DNA of 22,056 bases from the NCBI GenBank assembly GCA_019348445.1, contig JAHWJK010000007.1, forward strand, positions 4,278-26,333, in the 5' to 3' direction. Positions 21,476 to 22,056 of this stretch are shown here, piece after piece; the stretch's first letter is position 1, and each line of letters starts with the position of its first letter. This DNA is from Actinomycetota bacterium (GTDB taxonomy: Bacteria > Actinomycetota > CADDZG01 > WHSQ01). The notes beneath the pieces are model-generated. The model saw only the letters and a program-made list of their open reading frames with translations, did not search any database and was not told the origin of the DNA. The position numbers were made by a program, and so were the translations under genes.

Positions 21476-22056
21476 CTACGCCAGGCGCTCGAGGACCCGC
21501 CCGTCGCCCCCGACGGCGATCGCCGTGGGTACGACCGAGACGTGGTACTTCCTCGCCAGCTCGGGCCGTTTGGAGACATCGACGACCACGAGGTCGTGCC
21601 CCTGGGCCGTGAGGCGTCGCTCGACGGCATGACACCCGGTGCAGAGCGGGTGAGTGAACTGAACGACCACCTGGCCGTTGGGGATCGCACCGAGTTCCGT
21701 CAGGTCGATGCGTTGCGGGCTACCGGGATGAACCCCGCGGACCTTTGCGATGACTTTGTAGATCTCGCACCCGACGCATAAACCCGTGGCAGCAGCGAAC
21801 AGCGCCAGCGCGGAGACCATGCCTCCGAGCGCGGTTCCGATCGCCGTAAAGCCGGCCGCATAAGCGAACGTCGCGCCGGTCAGGAAGATCGCTCCGACGA
21901 TGTTCGCGAAGCGCGGCGGGCGCGCGTCTTCGATCTCGCCCTCGCCGAAGCGAGGTTGGATCAACTCGAAGTACGCAACGCAAGGAAGGCAATAGCGGCG
22001 TCCGAAGGTCAAGCCGACCGCGAGCTGGATCGCGAGCAGCCCGAGGAGCCACCACG
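21476..22056 (-). CDS. DUF4395 membrane protein fused to a thioredoxin-like domain, 5' partial
   Basis: The frame is open to the window edge, so the N terminus is missing; about 193 residues are seen. The first part (WWLLGLLAIQLAVGLTFGRR, then RPPRFANIVG and hydrophobic helices up to LCVGCEIYK) matches DUF4395, a family of membrane proteins common in Actinobacteria and linked to thiol redox genes. The last 75 residues form a thioredoxin-like domain: strand VVVQFTHP, active-site LCTGC, and the cis-proline region VSVVPTAIAV. Three CxxC pairs are present: CLPC before the first complete helix, CVGC at the end of DUF4395 and CTGC in the thioredoxin part. This suggests electron transfer through the membrane protein to its own thioredoxin domain. 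The lysyl-oxidase-like gene follows after 34 bp. Confidence 0.82.
   Translation of the reverse strand, partial: WWLLGLLAIQLAVGLTFGRRYCLPCVAYFELIQPRFGEGEIEDARPPRFANIVGAIFLTGATFAYAAGFTAIGTALGGMVSALALFAAATGLCVGCEIYKVIAKVRGVHPGSPQRIDLTELGAIPNGQVVVQFTHPLCTGCHAVERRLTAQGHDLVVVDVSKRPELARKYHVSVVPTAIAVGGDGRVLERLA

Noticed and set aside
21442..21690. N-terminal extension of the lysyl-oxidase-like frame
   Set aside because: It overlaps the thioredoxin domain of the upstream gene and would place the signal peptide 83 residues inside the protein.
1..22056. RNA genes, CRISPR arrays, insertion sequences or prophage remnants
   Set aside because: No repeat array, transposase-like frame, or recognisable tRNA or rRNA segment was found by reading; short structured RNAs could still be missed without a covariance search.

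Overview
The window is a gene-dense, GC-rich stretch of bacterial chromosome. Gene content points to an uncultured or poorly studied member of the Actinomycetota: a PAC2-family protein, an alanine-racemase-fold deaminase/aldolase coupled to an aldonolactone-type FAD oxidase, a DUF4395-thioredoxin fusion, frequent GTG starts, and several genes whose only visible signal is a TANNNT box 6-7 nt before the start codon (the leaderless pattern of that phylum). This assignment is inference. I see no rRNA, tRNA, CRISPR array, insertion sequence or phage gene. No gene-free stretch exceeds about 175 bases.

Layout. (1) 1-4752: the end of a DsrE-like gene (+) converges on a minus-strand run of M28 membrane peptidase, PAC2 protein and membrane hybrid histidine kinase. 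(2) 4788-7291: a translationally coupled plus-strand pair, PLP-dependent deaminase/aldolase and D-arabinono-1,4-lactone-oxidase-like flavoprotein, divergent from the peptidase across only 35 bp. (3) 7304-9170: a zinc metallopeptidase (-), an unassigned 161-residue protein with a possible PUA/ASCH-like fold (+), and a stand-alone receiver protein (-). (4) 9345-16920: a minus-strand run read in the order large membrane protein, acyl-CoA desaturase, TypA/BipA GTPase, PlsC-like acyltransferase, secreted GH3 hydrolase and ring-cleaving dioxygenase. (5) 16921-17697: a 51-bp divergent control region with a TGTTACA-N8-TGTAACA palindrome, then a MerR-type regulator (+). (6) 17704-18151: two small, very hydrophilic proteins (44 and 68 aa, minus strand) separated by an intrinsic terminator. 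(7) 18236-22056: a minus-strand secretory group of DUF4395-thioredoxin protein (cut by the window edge), lysyl-oxidase-like protein and S15/CocE-type hydrolase.

How the parts may work together (inference). Desaturase and acyltransferase suggest membrane-lipid remodelling. They lie downstream of a membrane protein whose promoter is shared with the MerR-type regulator, so the regulator may control this run. The distal secretory group combines a thiol-redox protein, a probable copper amine oxidase and a serine peptidase/esterase, all predicted to act at or outside the membrane. The least explained loci are the membrane protein with a duplicated Trp-His motif together with its symmetric divergent promoter, the 44-aa gene behind a terminator, and the DUF4395 protein with three CxxC pairs.
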